This document shows, piece by piece, positions 46,786 through 55,932 of a stretch of DNA of 64,000 nt. Position numbers and translations under genes: made by a program. The DNA comes from Lysobacterales bacterium. Its GTDB lineage: Bacteria; Pseudomonadota; Gammaproteobacteria; Xanthomonadales; SZUA-36. Position 1 is the first letter of the stretch, and every line of letters begins with the position of its first letter. Under the pieces are notes generated by a model. It was not told the origin of the DNA. It worked only from the letters and a program-made list of their open reading frames with translations, and did no database searches. The stretch lies in the NCBI GenBank assembly GCA_013001885.1, contig JABDLD010000064.1, positions 62,001 through 126,000 of the forward strand, given 5' to 3'.

Positions 46786-47067
46786 GTGGACTTGAAAATT
46801 CTGGGAGTTGTTTTTATCACCGTTTTTATCGCCGAAATGGCGGATAAAACCCAGCTGGTCACCCTATTGTTCGCTTCGGATAAAGACGTCAGTAAATGGA
46901 CCGTCTTTTTCGGATCCGCTTCGGCGCTCGTTCTAACCAGTGCAATAGGGGTGGCCGCGGGTTCGATTCTTTCACAAGCGGTTAACGTCAAGACAATGTC
47001 GATCATCGCCGGAACCGGTTTCGTGTTGATCGGTATATGGACGCTATACCATGGACTCCAGCAGTGA
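46786..47067 (+). CDS. TMEM165/GDT1 family protein, half-size
   Basis: A 93-residue membrane protein with three hydrophobic helices and one copy of the family's acidic motif, here EMADKTQL (usual ExGDKS/T form). Full-size members have two such halves and carry calcium or manganese cations in exchange for protons. A single half must pair with another copy, or with a different half gene that is not visible here. GTG start, 15 nt after the upstream stop. Confidence 0.8.
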   Translation: MDLKILGVVFITVFIAEMADKTQLVTLLFASDKDVSKWTVFFGSASALVLTSAIGVAAGSILSQAVNVKTMSIIAGTGFVLIGIWTLYHGLQQ

Positions 47068-48380
47068 CAAAAAAAACGGGCCGCAACGATCCCTGGTCCC
47101 AGGCCAAAAGGCTGGCGGCCCGGACACCTGAGTCACGCAATCGTTACGTAGACTTTCTGCGCGCCGTATCCATCTGCGCTGTCGTATTCGGCCATTGGCT
47201 GATGGCTGCGCCGTATGTGGATGAGAGCGGTATCCATATCACGAGCATGCTGGAGCATCAGCAATGGACCCGCTGGCTGACCTGGGCGTTCCAGGTGATG
47301 CCGGTATTCTTCCTTGTTGGCGGATATTCCAACAGCATTTCCTGGCAGTCGGCACTCGGCAAAGGCCGAACCTACAGCGAATGGCTGCAGGTCAGGCTCC
47401 AGCGACTGATTGGGCCCGTTCTCCCCCTGATCGTCATGTGGATCTTCCTGGCAGCCGGCGCCCAGTGGCTTGGCATGCGTCCCGAAATGGCGAAGGTGGC
47501 CTCCCAGATGGCCCTGATACCCATCTGGTTCCTCGCTGTGTACGTGATCGTAGTGGTCCTGGTACCGTTTACCTTCGCGGCCTGGCAAAAATACCGTTTT
47601 TGGTCGTTCGGAATACTTGTCATCGCTGCCGCGATCGATGATTACCTGTTCTTTGCGGCGGACCTCACCTCAGCGGGATGGCTCAACTACGCGTTCGTCT
47701 GGCTGGCGGTCCACCAGCTGGGTTATGCCTGGCGTGACGGATTCATGGCGGGACCGAAACTGGGACTGGCCTGGGTCATCGGCGGCGGCGCTGTTTTAAT
47801 CGGGCTGACTGCATTCGGGCCTTACCCGATCAGCATGGTCAGCGTGCCCGGCCAGGAAATCAGCAACTCCCTGCCGCCCAAACTCTCCATGCTCACTTTG
47901 GGTATCGCACAGTGCGGGCTGCTGCTGTCCATCGAAAACCCCATGCGGCGCTGGCTCAGCCGGATTACACCCTGGACCGCCGTGGTACTCATCAACAGCA
48001 TGATCATGACCGTATTCCTGTGGCACCTGACGGCCTCCACCCTGGCCATTGGCGGCGCGATGCTGTTCAACGATATCGGCTTGACAGTGCAGCCAGGAAG
48101 CGGGACCTGGTGGGCGTTGCGTCCGGTCTGGATTTTCGTTTACCTGCTCGCCCTGCTGCCGTTCGCGCTCGGATTCGGCCGCTTTGAGCGCAGCGCTGCC
48201 GGAACGCAGATCCATTCATCGGGAAGACTGGTCGCGGGGGCGGTCCTGGCCTGCGCCGGACTGGCCTCACTGGCCCTGAACGGTGTCGTTGGCGGCCAGT
48301 GGCTCGGATTACAGGCCGGGGCGCTGATCCTGCCCTTCGCGGGAGCCCTGTTGGCGGGAATCAATCCGCTTAGAAAATAA
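47064..48380 (+). CDS. Acyltransferase family 3-like membrane protein
   Basis: A 438-residue protein with about ten hydrophobic helices and the opening motif FLRAVSICAVVFGHW, which holds the Arg-x10-His pattern of the acyltransferase 3 family. Such enzymes acetylate or acylate sugars, lipids or peptides of the envelope. The GTG at 47064 overlaps the GDT1 stop by 4 nt (GTGA); an ATG at 47037 inside that gene is possible but less likely. It is the last gene of the plus-strand run; the target is not known. Confidence 0.8.
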   Translation: MTKKTGRNDPWSQAKRLAARTPESRNRYVDFLRAVSICAVVFGHWLMAAPYVDESGIHITSMLEHQQWTRWLTWAFQVMPVFFLVGGYSNSISWQSALGKGRTYSEWLQVRLQRLIGPVLPLIVMWIFLAAGAQWLGMRPEMAKVASQMALIPIWFLAVYVIVVVLVPFTFAAWQKYRFWSFGILVIAAAIDDYLFFAADLTSAGWLNYAFVWLAVHQLGYAWRDGFMAGPKLGLAWVIGGGAVLIGLTAFGPYPISMVSVPGQEISNSLPPKLSMLTLGIAQCGLLLSIENPMRRWLSRITPWTAVVLINSMIMTVFLWHLTASTLAIGGAMLFNDIGLTVQPGSGTWWALRPVWIFVYLLALLPFALGFGRFERSAAGTQIHSSGRLVAGAVLACAGLASLALNGVVGGQWLGLQAGALILPFAGALLAGINPLRK

Positions 48381-48388
48381 ATTCGGCT

Positions 48389-49630
48389 CTATTCCCTGTT
48401 CCAGGGCGCCACCTTTAACAGCATCAGCATGCCGGGAATCGCCACGGCGGTGCAGACCAGGAAGAAGCTCGTGTAGCCCATCCACTCGATTAGAAAGCCG
48501 GTCGAGGCATTCGCAAACGTCCGTGGAATCACAACGATACTGGAAAACAGCGCAAACTGGGTGGCGGTAAACGCACGGCTGGTTTCACGCGCCAGGTAGG
48601 CGGTGAGAGCGACCGTGCCCATCCCTACGCCAAGGTATTCACCGCTGACCACGAGAAAAAGACCCGTGGGGCTGTGGCCGACCGTGCTCAACCAGACGAA
48701 ACCGAGGATCGTCAGAATCTGCACGAAACCAAAAATCCACAATGCGCGATTGATGCTCAGCTTGAGCATTGCGATGCCGGCAATCACAGATCCTGCGATC
48801 GAAGCCCATAACGCGGAAAATTTCGCTATCGTGCCGATTTCAGTGAGGCTGAACCCCATGTCGATATAAAAGGGCGTCGCCAGAGCGACCGCCATATTGT
48901 CACCCAGCTTGTACAGCAGGATGAAAGCCAGTACGGCCATGGCCGGGCCCAGCCCGTCCCGGCTGAAAAATTCACGAAAGGGTTCGACCACGGCTTCGCG
49001 GAGGGTGTGGGGCGCCAGCGTATCGTCACTGACTTCACGAATCACCAGGGTCATCACAATACCAATGGTCATGAACACTGCGGTCACCCAGAACACGGTC
49101 GACCACGCAAAATGATCGGCCAGGATCAACGCGAGCGATCCGGGTACCAGTGCCGACAACCGGTATGCATTAATGTGAATCGAAGTGCCGGTTCCAAGCT
49201 CGTCATCATCGAGCAGTTCCCTGCGGTAGGCGTCGATGACGATATCCTGGCTGGCCGAAAAAAATGAAATGGTGAACACCGTGGCCAGGATCGGAAACAG
49301 CGACTCCGTTGGATTGAACAACCCGAGCATGCCGATGGTAATCAGCAACACGATCTGGGTAATCAAAGCCCAGCCTCGCCGGCGGCCCAGGAACGGGGGT
49401 TTGTAGCGGTCCATCAACGGCGACCAGATGAACTTCCAGGTGTAGGGAATCGTCATCAGGCTGAACAGCCCGATGGTCGCCAGGTCGATGCCTTCGGTCC
49501 GTAGCCAGGCCGGGACCAGGGAAATCAGAACCCACAACGGCATGCCGGAAGTGAAGCCCAGGAACACGCAGGTGAGCATTCTGCGGCTGAGCAGAATTTC
49601 CTTCCAGTTACGTTGTTCTGCCTGGATCAC
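48389..49630 (-). CDS. AmpG-like MFS muropeptide permease
   Basis: A 413-residue major facilitator with 12 predicted helices. The start RRMLTCVFLGFTSGMPLWVL, the segment FIWSPLMDRY and SASQDIVIDAYRRELL are typical of AmpG, which imports GlcNAc-anhydromuropeptides for recycling and thereby affects beta-lactamase control. Shorter than E. coli AmpG (491), lacking the C-terminal extra helices. It starts 4 nt after the exonuclease III-type gene. anmK in the same window supports the recycling theme. Confidence 0.83.
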   Translation of the reverse strand: MIQAEQRNWKEILLSRRMLTCVFLGFTSGMPLWVLISLVPAWLRTEGIDLATIGLFSLMTIPYTWKFIWSPLMDRYKPPFLGRRRGWALITQIVLLITIGMLGLFNPTESLFPILATVFTISFFSASQDIVIDAYRRELLDDDELGTGTSIHINAYRLSALVPGSLALILADHFAWSTVFWVTAVFMTIGIVMTLVIREVSDDTLAPHTLREAVVEPFREFFSRDGLGPAMAVLAFILLYKLGDNMAVALATPFYIDMGFSLTEIGTIAKFSALWASIAGSVIAGIAMLKLSINRALWIFGFVQILTILGFVWLSTVGHSPTGLFLVVSGEYLGVGMGTVALTAYLARETSRAFTATQFALFSSIVVIPRTFANASTGFLIEWMGYTSFFLVCTAVAIPGMLMLLKVAPWNRE

Positions 49631-49634
49631 GGGA

Positions 49635-50420
49635 TTATTCCCTGCCGGGGAACTCCATGTCGTAATCCATGATCAGCGGCGCATGGTCCGAAAAGCGTTC
49701 GTCCCTGTAAATTTCGGCCCGGGTCACCTTACCGGCTATGGCGGGCGTGGTGACTTGGTAATCAATTCGCCAACCCGTGTTGTTGGCCCACGCCTGGCCC
49801 CGGTTCGACCACCAGGTGTATTGCTCCTCGCGGGGATCAATCGCGCGGAACGCATCCGTCATGCCGACATCGCCGAACAGTTCATCCATCCAGGCCCGCT
49901 CTTCGGGCAGGAATCCGGAGTTTTTCTGATTGCCCCGCCAGTTCTTGATGTCGATTTTCCGGTGCGCGATATTCCAGTCGCCGCAAATAACGTAATGGCG
50001 GCCGTCGCGGGCCCACTCGGCCAGCCGCGGTTGCAGAAAGTCCATGCACTGGTATTTGATCTGCTGCCGTTCCTCCTTCGAGGAGCCGGAAGGCAGGTAA
50101 AGCGAAATGACGGAAAGATCGCCAAAATCCGCCTGCAGCCAGCGTCCTTCGATGTCCATGACGTCCCAACCCAGGCCGTAATGTACGCGGCTGGGCTGAT
50201 GGCGGGTGTAAATCGCCACGCCGCTGTAGCCCTTCTTGACCGCATCGTGGTAGTAAACGTGATAACCCGGCGGAAAGAAATGCCGGTCGATCAACTGCGG
50301 GTGCTGTGCCTTGGTTTCCTGGACGCAAACCACATCGGCATCCTGCCGGTGCATCCACTCAAAGAAGCCTTTTTTTGCAGCAGCCCGGATGCCGTTGGCA
50401 TTCAGTGTAATAATCCGCAT
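49635..50420 (-). CDS. Exonuclease III family protein (XthA/Crc-like)
   Basis: A 261-residue endonuclease/exonuclease/phosphatase-fold protein. Residues matching the exonuclease III active site are present: the Glu in VCVQETKAQ, the Tyr in SLYLPSG, Asp and Asn in GDWNIAH, Asp in WRIDYQV and the SDHAPL motif. It lies divergent from pyrE as crc does in Pseudomonas, where the homologue lost nuclease activity and co-represses translation with Hfq. Here the catalytic set looks intact, so either role is possible. Start MRIITLNANG at 50420. Confidence 0.85.
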   Translation of the reverse strand: MRIITLNANGIRAAAKKGFFEWMHRQDADVVCVQETKAQHPQLIDRHFFPPGYHVYYHDAVKKGYSGVAIYTRHQPSRVHYGLGWDVMDIEGRWLQADFGDLSVISLYLPSGSSKEERQQIKYQCMDFLQPRLAEWARDGRHYVICGDWNIAHRKIDIKNWRGNQKNSGFLPEERAWMDELFGDVGMTDAFRAIDPREEQYTWWSNRGQAWANNTGWRIDYQVTTPAIAGKVTRAEIYRDERFSDHAPLIMDYDMEFPGRE

Positions 50421-50551
50421 CCTGAAGCACTCCGGAAAAGGTCGTTTCAACAACGGGCCAGCATAGCAAAACGATCACGGTATGGGGCGCGCAATTTTTA
50501 TTCTTTAGCGCTTTTTTGGCATACTGGACACTCGCTGGAAAGGATTCTTTG
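50421..50551 (+). promoter_or_regulatory. Divergent intergenic region between the XthA/Crc-like gene and pyrE
   Basis: A 131-bp gap between divergent genes, AT-rich around 50490-50520. No convincing promoter pair was placed. An AAGGA site at 50540-50544 sits 7 nt before the pyrE GTG and decides that start. Confidence 0.4.
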
Positions 50552-51199
50552 GTGAAAGATTATAAAAGCAGGTTTTTCGAGCTTGCCCTCAGGAAGGGAA
50601 ATCTCAGTTTTGGCAACTTCACGCTCAAGTCAGGGCGCGTCAGTCCGTATTTTTTCAACGCCGGCGGATTCGATGACGGCGCCTCCCTGGCCGAGCTCGC
50701 CCGCTGCTATGCCGAATCGATCGTGGATTCCGGAGTGCCCTTCGACATGTTGTTCGGGCCGGCCTACAAGGGTATCCCCCTGGCTGCCGCGACAGCCGTT
50801 GCGTTGAATGAACATCATGGCTTCAATGTGCCGTACGCATTCAACCGCAAAGAGGCCAAGGACCACGGCGAAGGCGGGATGCTCGTCGGCGCAAGTTTGA
50901 CCGGCAGGGTGCTGATCATTGACGACGTGATTTCTGCCGGAACCTCGGTGCGCGAGTCCATTTCCATTATCTCGGCCGCCGGCGCGGAAACAGCCGGTAT
51001 TGCCATTGCGCTCGACCGCCAGGAGAGGGGCAGCGGCGAACTGTCCGCCGCGCAGGAGGTCCACAGTGAGTACGGGATACCGTGCATCGCAATTGCCGGT
51101 CTGGACGACCTGATCCGTTTTCTGGAATCCGCGTCCATTGAAAATATCGATCTGAATGCCATCCAACACTATCGGAACCGTTATGGAACTCAAACCTAA
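50552..51199 (+). CDS. pyrE: Orotate phosphoribosyltransferase
   Basis: PyrE joins orotate and PRPP to form OMP in pyrimidine synthesis. The 215-residue protein shows [35 protein letters not shown] and the PRPP motif [13 protein letters not shown]. The GTG behind AAGGA gives the family length (E. coli 213); upstream ATG would add 12 residues not seen in the family. The DUF4124 gene begins 17 nt before its stop. Confidence 0.95.
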   Translation: MKDYKSRFFELALRKGNLSFGNFTLKSGRVSPYFFNAGGFDDGASLAELARCYAESIVDSGVPFDMLFGPAYKGIPLAAATAVALNEHHGFNVPYAFNRKEAKDHGEGGMLVGASLTGRVLIIDDVISAGTSVRESISIISAAGAETAGIAIALDRQERGSGELSAAQEVHSEYGIPCIAIAGLDDLIRFLESASIENIDLNAIQHYRNRYGTQT

Positions 51200-51860
51200 A
51201 TTGCAAATTCTGTCTTTTTTCGCCACGGCCATTTTGCTGGCCGGACCATTGAGCGCCGCCGAAGTCTATCGCTGGGTAGACGAGAAAGGCGAAGTTCATT
51301 ACAGCGAGACTTTGCCACCCGATTTCGAGGACAAGGGGCACGATGTGCTCAACCGCAGTGGAATTGTGGTCGATGAAGACATGAAGCTGACCCCCGAGCC
51401 CCCGCCGCCGCCTAGCAAGGAAGACCGCCAGGAGTTACCTCGGGACAAGTCCGGCCTGCCCCGCCCGAAAGCACTTTACTCGGAGGCGGAGCTGCAGAGG
51501 CGGATGGACAATTTCCTGATGCTGCGTTACGAGTCCGAACAGGAAATAATCGATGCGATGAACGTCGAGATCAAGCAGCTCGCCTATGACCGGCGCCTGC
51601 TGGAAACCACCAGGAACAGCATGCAGGATTCCTACCGGGGCGAGATCCGGCAGGCAGCCAACAGGCAAAGGTCCGGTGAAACGGTCGATCAGAAAACGTT
51701 CAATGAGATTGACAAGCTCCGATCCGGGCTTGCGAGTAACGAATCTGAACTCAACAGTCTGATTGCACGCGAACAGTCGATCCGGGATGAGTTTGGGGCA
51801 CAGCTGGAGCGCTACCAAACCCTGGAAAAGGAATGGGCTGAGGAAACCGGGGATAGCTGA
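51183..51860 (+). CDS. DUF4124 domain-containing exported protein
   Basis: A 225-residue exported protein. A signal peptide ([16 protein letters not shown]) is followed by the short DUF4124 domain ([19 protein letters not shown]), a Pro-rich linker and a helical coiled-coil rich in Glu, Gln and Arg. Function unknown; likely envelope. It overlaps pyrE by 17 nt and precedes the DUF3426 gene by 7 nt. Confidence 0.87.
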   Translation: MELKPKLQILSFFATAILLAGPLSAAEVYRWVDEKGEVHYSETLPPDFEDKGHDVLNRSGIVVDEDMKLTPEPPPPPSKEDRQELPRDKSGLPRPKALYSEAELQRRMDNFLMLRYESEQEIIDAMNVEIKQLAYDRRLLETTRNSMQDSYRGEIRQAANRQRSGETVDQKTFNEIDKLRSGLASNESELNSLIAREQSIRDEFGAQLERYQTLEKEWAEETGDS

Positions 51861-51867
51861 GAAAGGC

Positions 51868-52626
51868 GTGTATACACGTTGCCCAGGGTGCCATGCGGCT
51901 CACGCTCTTAACGCCAGCCTGCTGGCCCAGGGCGGCGGCACGTACCGTTGCGGCAAGTGCCAGAAAGTGAGTAACGCTCTGGATGCCCTGTTCGATGAAT
52001 ATCCCGCCGCCGGAGACCGCCCGACCGCTGCCGGCGACCTGCCGGTTCTTGGTGCACCCATCGACCTGGATCAGGCGCGCGAGGCACGGTTGAACCCGGA
52101 AGAAGCCGCACTGACCGGTGACGCCGAAAGTACCACTCGGCCCCGTGCCCGCAGCGTACTGGTGCGAGTGTCATGGGTTATTTTGGCCATCGCCATAGCG
52201 GTTGTGGTGATCTTCAAATGGGCCGAGTTCCAGCAGCAACCGTTGCTGGATACGCCCGCCGTGAAATCCCTGATGATCCGACTCGGTTTGCGAGAACCGC
52301 CCCCGGCGACGGTTTTCCGCGACGTGGACCAGATCTTCCTGGTCAGCCGGGAACTCAAGTCGCATCCCTCCCAGGATGACATGCTTCGCCTCACGGCCAC
52401 CCTGGTGAACCGCGCCGGAACGGCGCAGCCCTACCCCGACCTCGAGATCATTTTGCTCGACGCCCGTGGCGGTGAAGTCAGCCGCAGCCGGTTTGCGCCA
52501 TCGGACTACCTGGCAGAAGGCTCATCGAAAAATTCGGGCATGACTCCACAGGCTTATCTGCCTCTGATACTGGACCTGCCGGACCCGGGTCGCGAGGCAG
52601 TCGGATTCGAGTTGAATTTCGAGTAG
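51868..52626 (+). CDS. Zinc-ribbon DUF3426 membrane protein
   Basis: A 252-residue protein with an N-terminal MJ0042-type zinc ribbon (CPGCHAAHALN then CGKCQKV), an acidic linker, one membrane helix at about residues 97-115, and a C-terminal beta-rich DUF3426 domain outside. Function unknown. It precedes fis in many gammaproteobacteria, where prmA and dusB are also near; they are missing here. The GTG start right after GAGAAAGG is the only codon giving the zinc ribbon intact. Confidence 0.85.
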   Translation: MYTRCPGCHAAHALNASLLAQGGGTYRCGKCQKVSNALDALFDEYPAAGDRPTAAGDLPVLGAPIDLDQAREARLNPEEAALTGDAESTTRPRARSVLVRVSWVILAIAIAVVVIFKWAEFQQQPLLDTPAVKSLMIRLGLREPPPATVFRDVDQIFLVSRELKSHPSQDDMLRLTATLVNRAGTAQPYPDLEIILLDARGGEVSRSRFAPSDYLAEGSSKNSGMTPQAYLPLILDLPDPGREAVGFELNFE

Positions 52627-52756
52627 GCGGGCTTACGCGCCGCAAACGGGAGCAGGGACACAAAGCTCCTTATTTACCGGCGCAATTTACCCGGGCGTTG
52701 TGGTAGGGTTACAGCTTCCGATCACGCACCAGAATGACAGGTCGAAATACAAGAAG

Positions 52757-53047
52757 ATGACCACGGAAAAGCCTAAAAAGTCTGCCGAAGAAGCGGATCT
52801 GCCAACTCCTCTGAGACACAATGTTCAACAAGCCATCCGGCAGTACCTCGAGGACATGGGCCAGTCTGAACCCGAGAGCCTGTACCGCACGCTGATGGCC
52901 CAGGTCGAGCCGCCCCTGATCGAGGAAGTCCTGCGTTTCACCCAGGGCAACCAGTCAAAAACGGCGAAAATACTCGGAATGACCCGAAACACTCTTCGAA
53001 GCAAACTCAACCGTTACGACATTCCTGTACGGAATGGGAATTACTGA
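52757..53047 (+). CDS. fis: DNA-binding protein Fis
   Basis: A 96-residue nucleoid protein that bends DNA and regulates rRNA, recombination and growth-phase genes. The C-terminal helix-turn-helix NQSKTAKILGMTRNTLRSKL is typical, and the N-terminal region forms the dimer. Start chosen at the ATG giving MTTEKPKK; the frame is open further upstream, but the family length is 98. It is followed 9 nt later by purH. The 130 bp upstream contain no obvious promoter. Confidence 0.93.
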   Translation: MTTEKPKKSAEEADLPTPLRHNVQQAIRQYLEDMGQSEPESLYRTLMAQVEPPLIEEVLRFTQGNQSKTAKILGMTRNTLRSKLNRYDIPVRNGNY

Positions 53048-53056
53048 CAAAACAAG

Positions 53057-54631
53057 ATGAACAACACTCCTGATTCTCCAAGCGCCCTGGCACTGATCAG
53101 CGTTTCGGATAAAACCGGCATTATCGAATTTGCAACCCGTCTTTCACGGATAGGCTTTGGCCTTATCAGCACGGGCGGCACCGCAAAAGCGCTGGCCGAT
53201 GCGGGGCTGCCGGTCACAGAAGTCTCGGATTACACGGGCTTTCCGGAAATCATGGGCGGCCGTGTAAAAACGCTCCACCCCAGGATTCACGGCGGGTTGT
53301 TGGGCCGGGAAGGCGTTGATGAAAGCGTTATGTCCGAGCAGGACATCCCGCGCATCGACATCGCCGTGATCAACCTGTACCCGTTTGAATCGGTCACCGG
53401 GAAACCCGATTGCCGGTTTGAGGACGCCATTGAAAATATCGATATCGGAGGGCCGGCCATGGTCCGGTCGGCGGCGAAAAATTTCGACGCCGTGGCCATA
53501 GTAACCAGCCCGGACCAGTACGATGGCGTGTTGGCAAAGCTGCAGTCCGGAGGCGGAAAACTGGACCAGGCCACCCGGCACGAGTTGGCAGTCGCGGCGT
53601 TCAACCGGATTGCCCAGTACGACGCGGCTATTAGCAATTACCTGTCTTCCCGGACGCCCGACGGGGACGTGTCGCCTTTTCCCGGCCAGGCAAACGCCTG
53701 TTTCACCAAGGTTGCCGACTTGCGCTACGGCGAGAATCCGCACCAGCAGGCCGCCTGGTACCGTGACATCCACCCCGCTCCGGGCAGCCTGGCGAACGCC
53801 CGCCAGCACCAGGGCAAGGAGCTTTCTTACAACAACATTGCCGACGCTGATGCCGCATGGGAATGCGTGCGCCAGTTTGACGGCACCGCCTGCGCCATCA
53901 TCAAGCACGCCAACCCCTGTGGCGTGGCTGTCGCCGGCACTCCCGCCGAGGCTTACGACCTGGCTTTTGCAACTGATCCGACCTCCGCGTTCGGCGGCAT
54001 TATTGCATTCAACCAGCCGCTGGATGCGCAGACTGCGTCCGGCATTGCCGAAAGACAGTTTCTGGAAGTCCTTATAGCACCGGCTTTTGAGCCGGCCGCG
54101 CTCGATGTGTTGGCTGCGAAAAAAAACGTCCGGGTGCTCGAGATTCCGGTCGGGGCGCCAACGCGCCAGCAGGAGGCCAAGCGCATCGGCAGCGGTCTGC
54201 TGATCCAGACTTCTGACTTCAAACCGCTGACCAGGGATATGTGCCGGGTGGTCTCAAAAAGGCAGCCGGATGAGCAACAGTGGCTGGATTTGCTGTTTGC
54301 CTGGAAAGTGGCCCGAATGGTGAAATCGAACGCGATCGTATATGTCGCGGGCGGGCGCACGGTAGGCATCGGCGCGGGCCAGATGAGCCGGGTGGACTCA
54401 GCGCGGATCGGGCGCTGGAAAGCAGAGGACGCCGGTCTGCCGATACAGGGCGCGGTGATGTCATCCGACGCTTTCTTTCCGTTTCGGGACGGAATAGACA
54501 CCGCTGGCGAAGCGGGTATTGCCGCAGTGATCCAACCGGGCGGATCAATGCGGGACGACGAAGTGATCGCAGCGGCCGATGAACACGGCATGGCAATGGT
54601 ATTCACGGGTATCCGGCATTTCAGGCACTGA
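53057..54631 (+). CDS. purH: Bifunctional AICAR formyltransferase / IMP cyclohydrolase
   Basis: PurH performs the last two steps of IMP synthesis. The 524-residue protein has the N-terminal MGS-like cyclohydrolase domain ([16 protein letters not shown]) and the formyltransferase domain, with active-site motif [12 protein letters not shown] and late [13 protein letters not shown]. Start and length match the family. The TGA overlaps the purD ATG by one base. Confidence 0.96.
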   Translation: MNNTPDSPSALALISVSDKTGIIEFATRLSRIGFGLISTGGTAKALADAGLPVTEVSDYTGFPEIMGGRVKTLHPRIHGGLLGREGVDESVMSEQDIPRIDIAVINLYPFESVTGKPDCRFEDAIENIDIGGPAMVRSAAKNFDAVAIVTSPDQYDGVLAKLQSGGGKLDQATRHELAVAAFNRIAQYDAAISNYLSSRTPDGDVSPFPGQANACFTKVADLRYGENPHQQAAWYRDIHPAPGSLANARQHQGKELSYNNIADADAAWECVRQFDGTACAIIKHANPCGVAVAGTPAEAYDLAFATDPTSAFGGIIAFNQPLDAQTASGIAERQFLEVLIAPAFEPAALDVLAAKKNVRVLEIPVGAPTRQQEAKRIGSGLLIQTSDFKPLTRDMCRVVSKRQPDEQQWLDLLFAWKVARMVKSNAIVYVAGGRTVGIGAGQMSRVDSARIGRWKAEDAGLPIQGAVMSSDAFFPFRDGIDTAGEAGIAAVIQPGGSMRDDEVIAAADEHGMAMVFTGIRHFRH

Positions 54632-55932
54632 TGATGAGAGTAATGATAGTTGGCAGCGGCGGACGCGAACACGCACTCGCCTGGCAGGCGGTTCGATCGG
54701 CAAATGTCGACAAGGTGTTCGCGGCACCGGGTAATGCCGGAACCGCGGGCGAACCCGGCGTCGAAAACGTGGCCATTCCCGTCAGTGATCTTGACGGACT
54801 GGTCGGGTTTGCCCGGGAGCAGGGTGTCGATCTGACGATCGTGGGCCCCGAGGACCCATTGGTGAACGGCATCGTGGATCGGTTTGGTGCGGCGGGCCTC
54901 AACTGCTTTGGACCGTCTGCGGCGGCCGCGCAACTGGAAGGCTCCAAATCTTTCGCCAAGGATTTCATGTCCCGCCACGGTATTCCGACCGCGGCCTATG
55001 GAAAGTTCACCGAAGTCGGACCGGCAATCGAGTTCATTCGCAAACAGGGTGCACCCATCGTTGTCAAGGCCGACGGACTGGCCGCAGGAAAGGGCGTAAT
55101 CATCGCCGAAACCACCACACGGGCCGAGGCAGCCGTGCTGGATATGCTCGCCGGGAACGCGTTTGGCGAAGCGGGCCACCGGGTCGTGATTGAAGAATTT
55201 CTGGTGGGCGAAGAAGCGAGTTTCATTGTCATGGCCGATGGCAAAAACATCCTGCCGCTGGCGACCTCGCAGGACCACAAAGCCAGGGACGACGGCGACA
55301 CGGGCCCCAACACGGGCGGAATGGGCGCTTACTCTCCTGCCCCGGTGGTCGATGATGCGATGCATCTCCGCGTGATGGACGAGGTCATCCGTCCGACCGT
55401 CGAAGGCATGGCGTCCGATGGCGCGCCTTTCAGCGGATTTCTGTATGCAGGTCTGATGATTTCCCCGGACGGCAACCCCAGGGTCCTGGAATACAATGTC
55501 CGCTTTGGCGACCCCGAAACCCAGCCGATCCTGATGCGCCTGCAGTCCAGCCTGCCTGAGCTTTGCCTGGCGGCGGTGCGGGGGCGGCTTGATCGTGAGC
55601 GGCCAGTTTGGGATCCGCGCGCCTCTCTCGGTGTTGTCATGGCGGCCGGCGGCTACCCGGGAGACTACGCCAAAGGACACCTGATCTCCGGGCTGGACAA
55701 TGACTTCCCCGGGCACGTTAAGGTTTTTCATGCCGGCACGGCCCTGAGCGATCAGGGTGTGGTCACCTCCGGAGGCCGCGTACTGTGCGTTTGCGCACTC
55801 GGCCGGGACGTTACAGAAGCCCAGGCAGAGGCCTACCGTGCAGTCCGGAAAATTCACTGGGACGGTTCCTTCACCCGCTCGGACATAGGCTACCGGGCCG
55901 TTGCGCGGGAGTTGGGAAACGAGAACCCATAA
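54631..55932 (+). CDS. purD: Phosphoribosylamine-glycine ligase
   Basis: PurD (GAR synthetase) joins phosphoribosylamine and glycine using ATP early in purine synthesis. The 433-residue protein starts with MIVGSGGREHALAW and has the ATP-grasp motifs KADGLAAGKGVI and EYNVRFGDPETQ. Coupled to purH (TGATG) and immediately followed by uvrD; the pairing with purH is common in gammaproteobacteria. Confidence 0.96.
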   Translation: MMRVMIVGSGGREHALAWQAVRSANVDKVFAAPGNAGTAGEPGVENVAIPVSDLDGLVGFAREQGVDLTIVGPEDPLVNGIVDRFGAAGLNCFGPSAAAAQLEGSKSFAKDFMSRHGIPTAAYGKFTEVGPAIEFIRKQGAPIVVKADGLAAGKGVIIAETTTRAEAAVLDMLAGNAFGEAGHRVVIEEFLVGEEASFIVMADGKNILPLATSQDHKARDDGDTGPNTGGMGAYSPAPVVDDAMHLRVMDEVIRPTVEGMASDGAPFSGFLYAGLMISPDGNPRVLEYNVRFGDPETQPILMRLQSSLPELCLAAVRGRLDRERPVWDPRASLGVVMAAGGYPGDYAKGHLISGLDNDFPGHVKVFHAGTALSDQGVVTSGGRVLCVCALGRDVTEAQAEAYRAVRKIHWDGSFTRSDIGYRAVARELGNENP

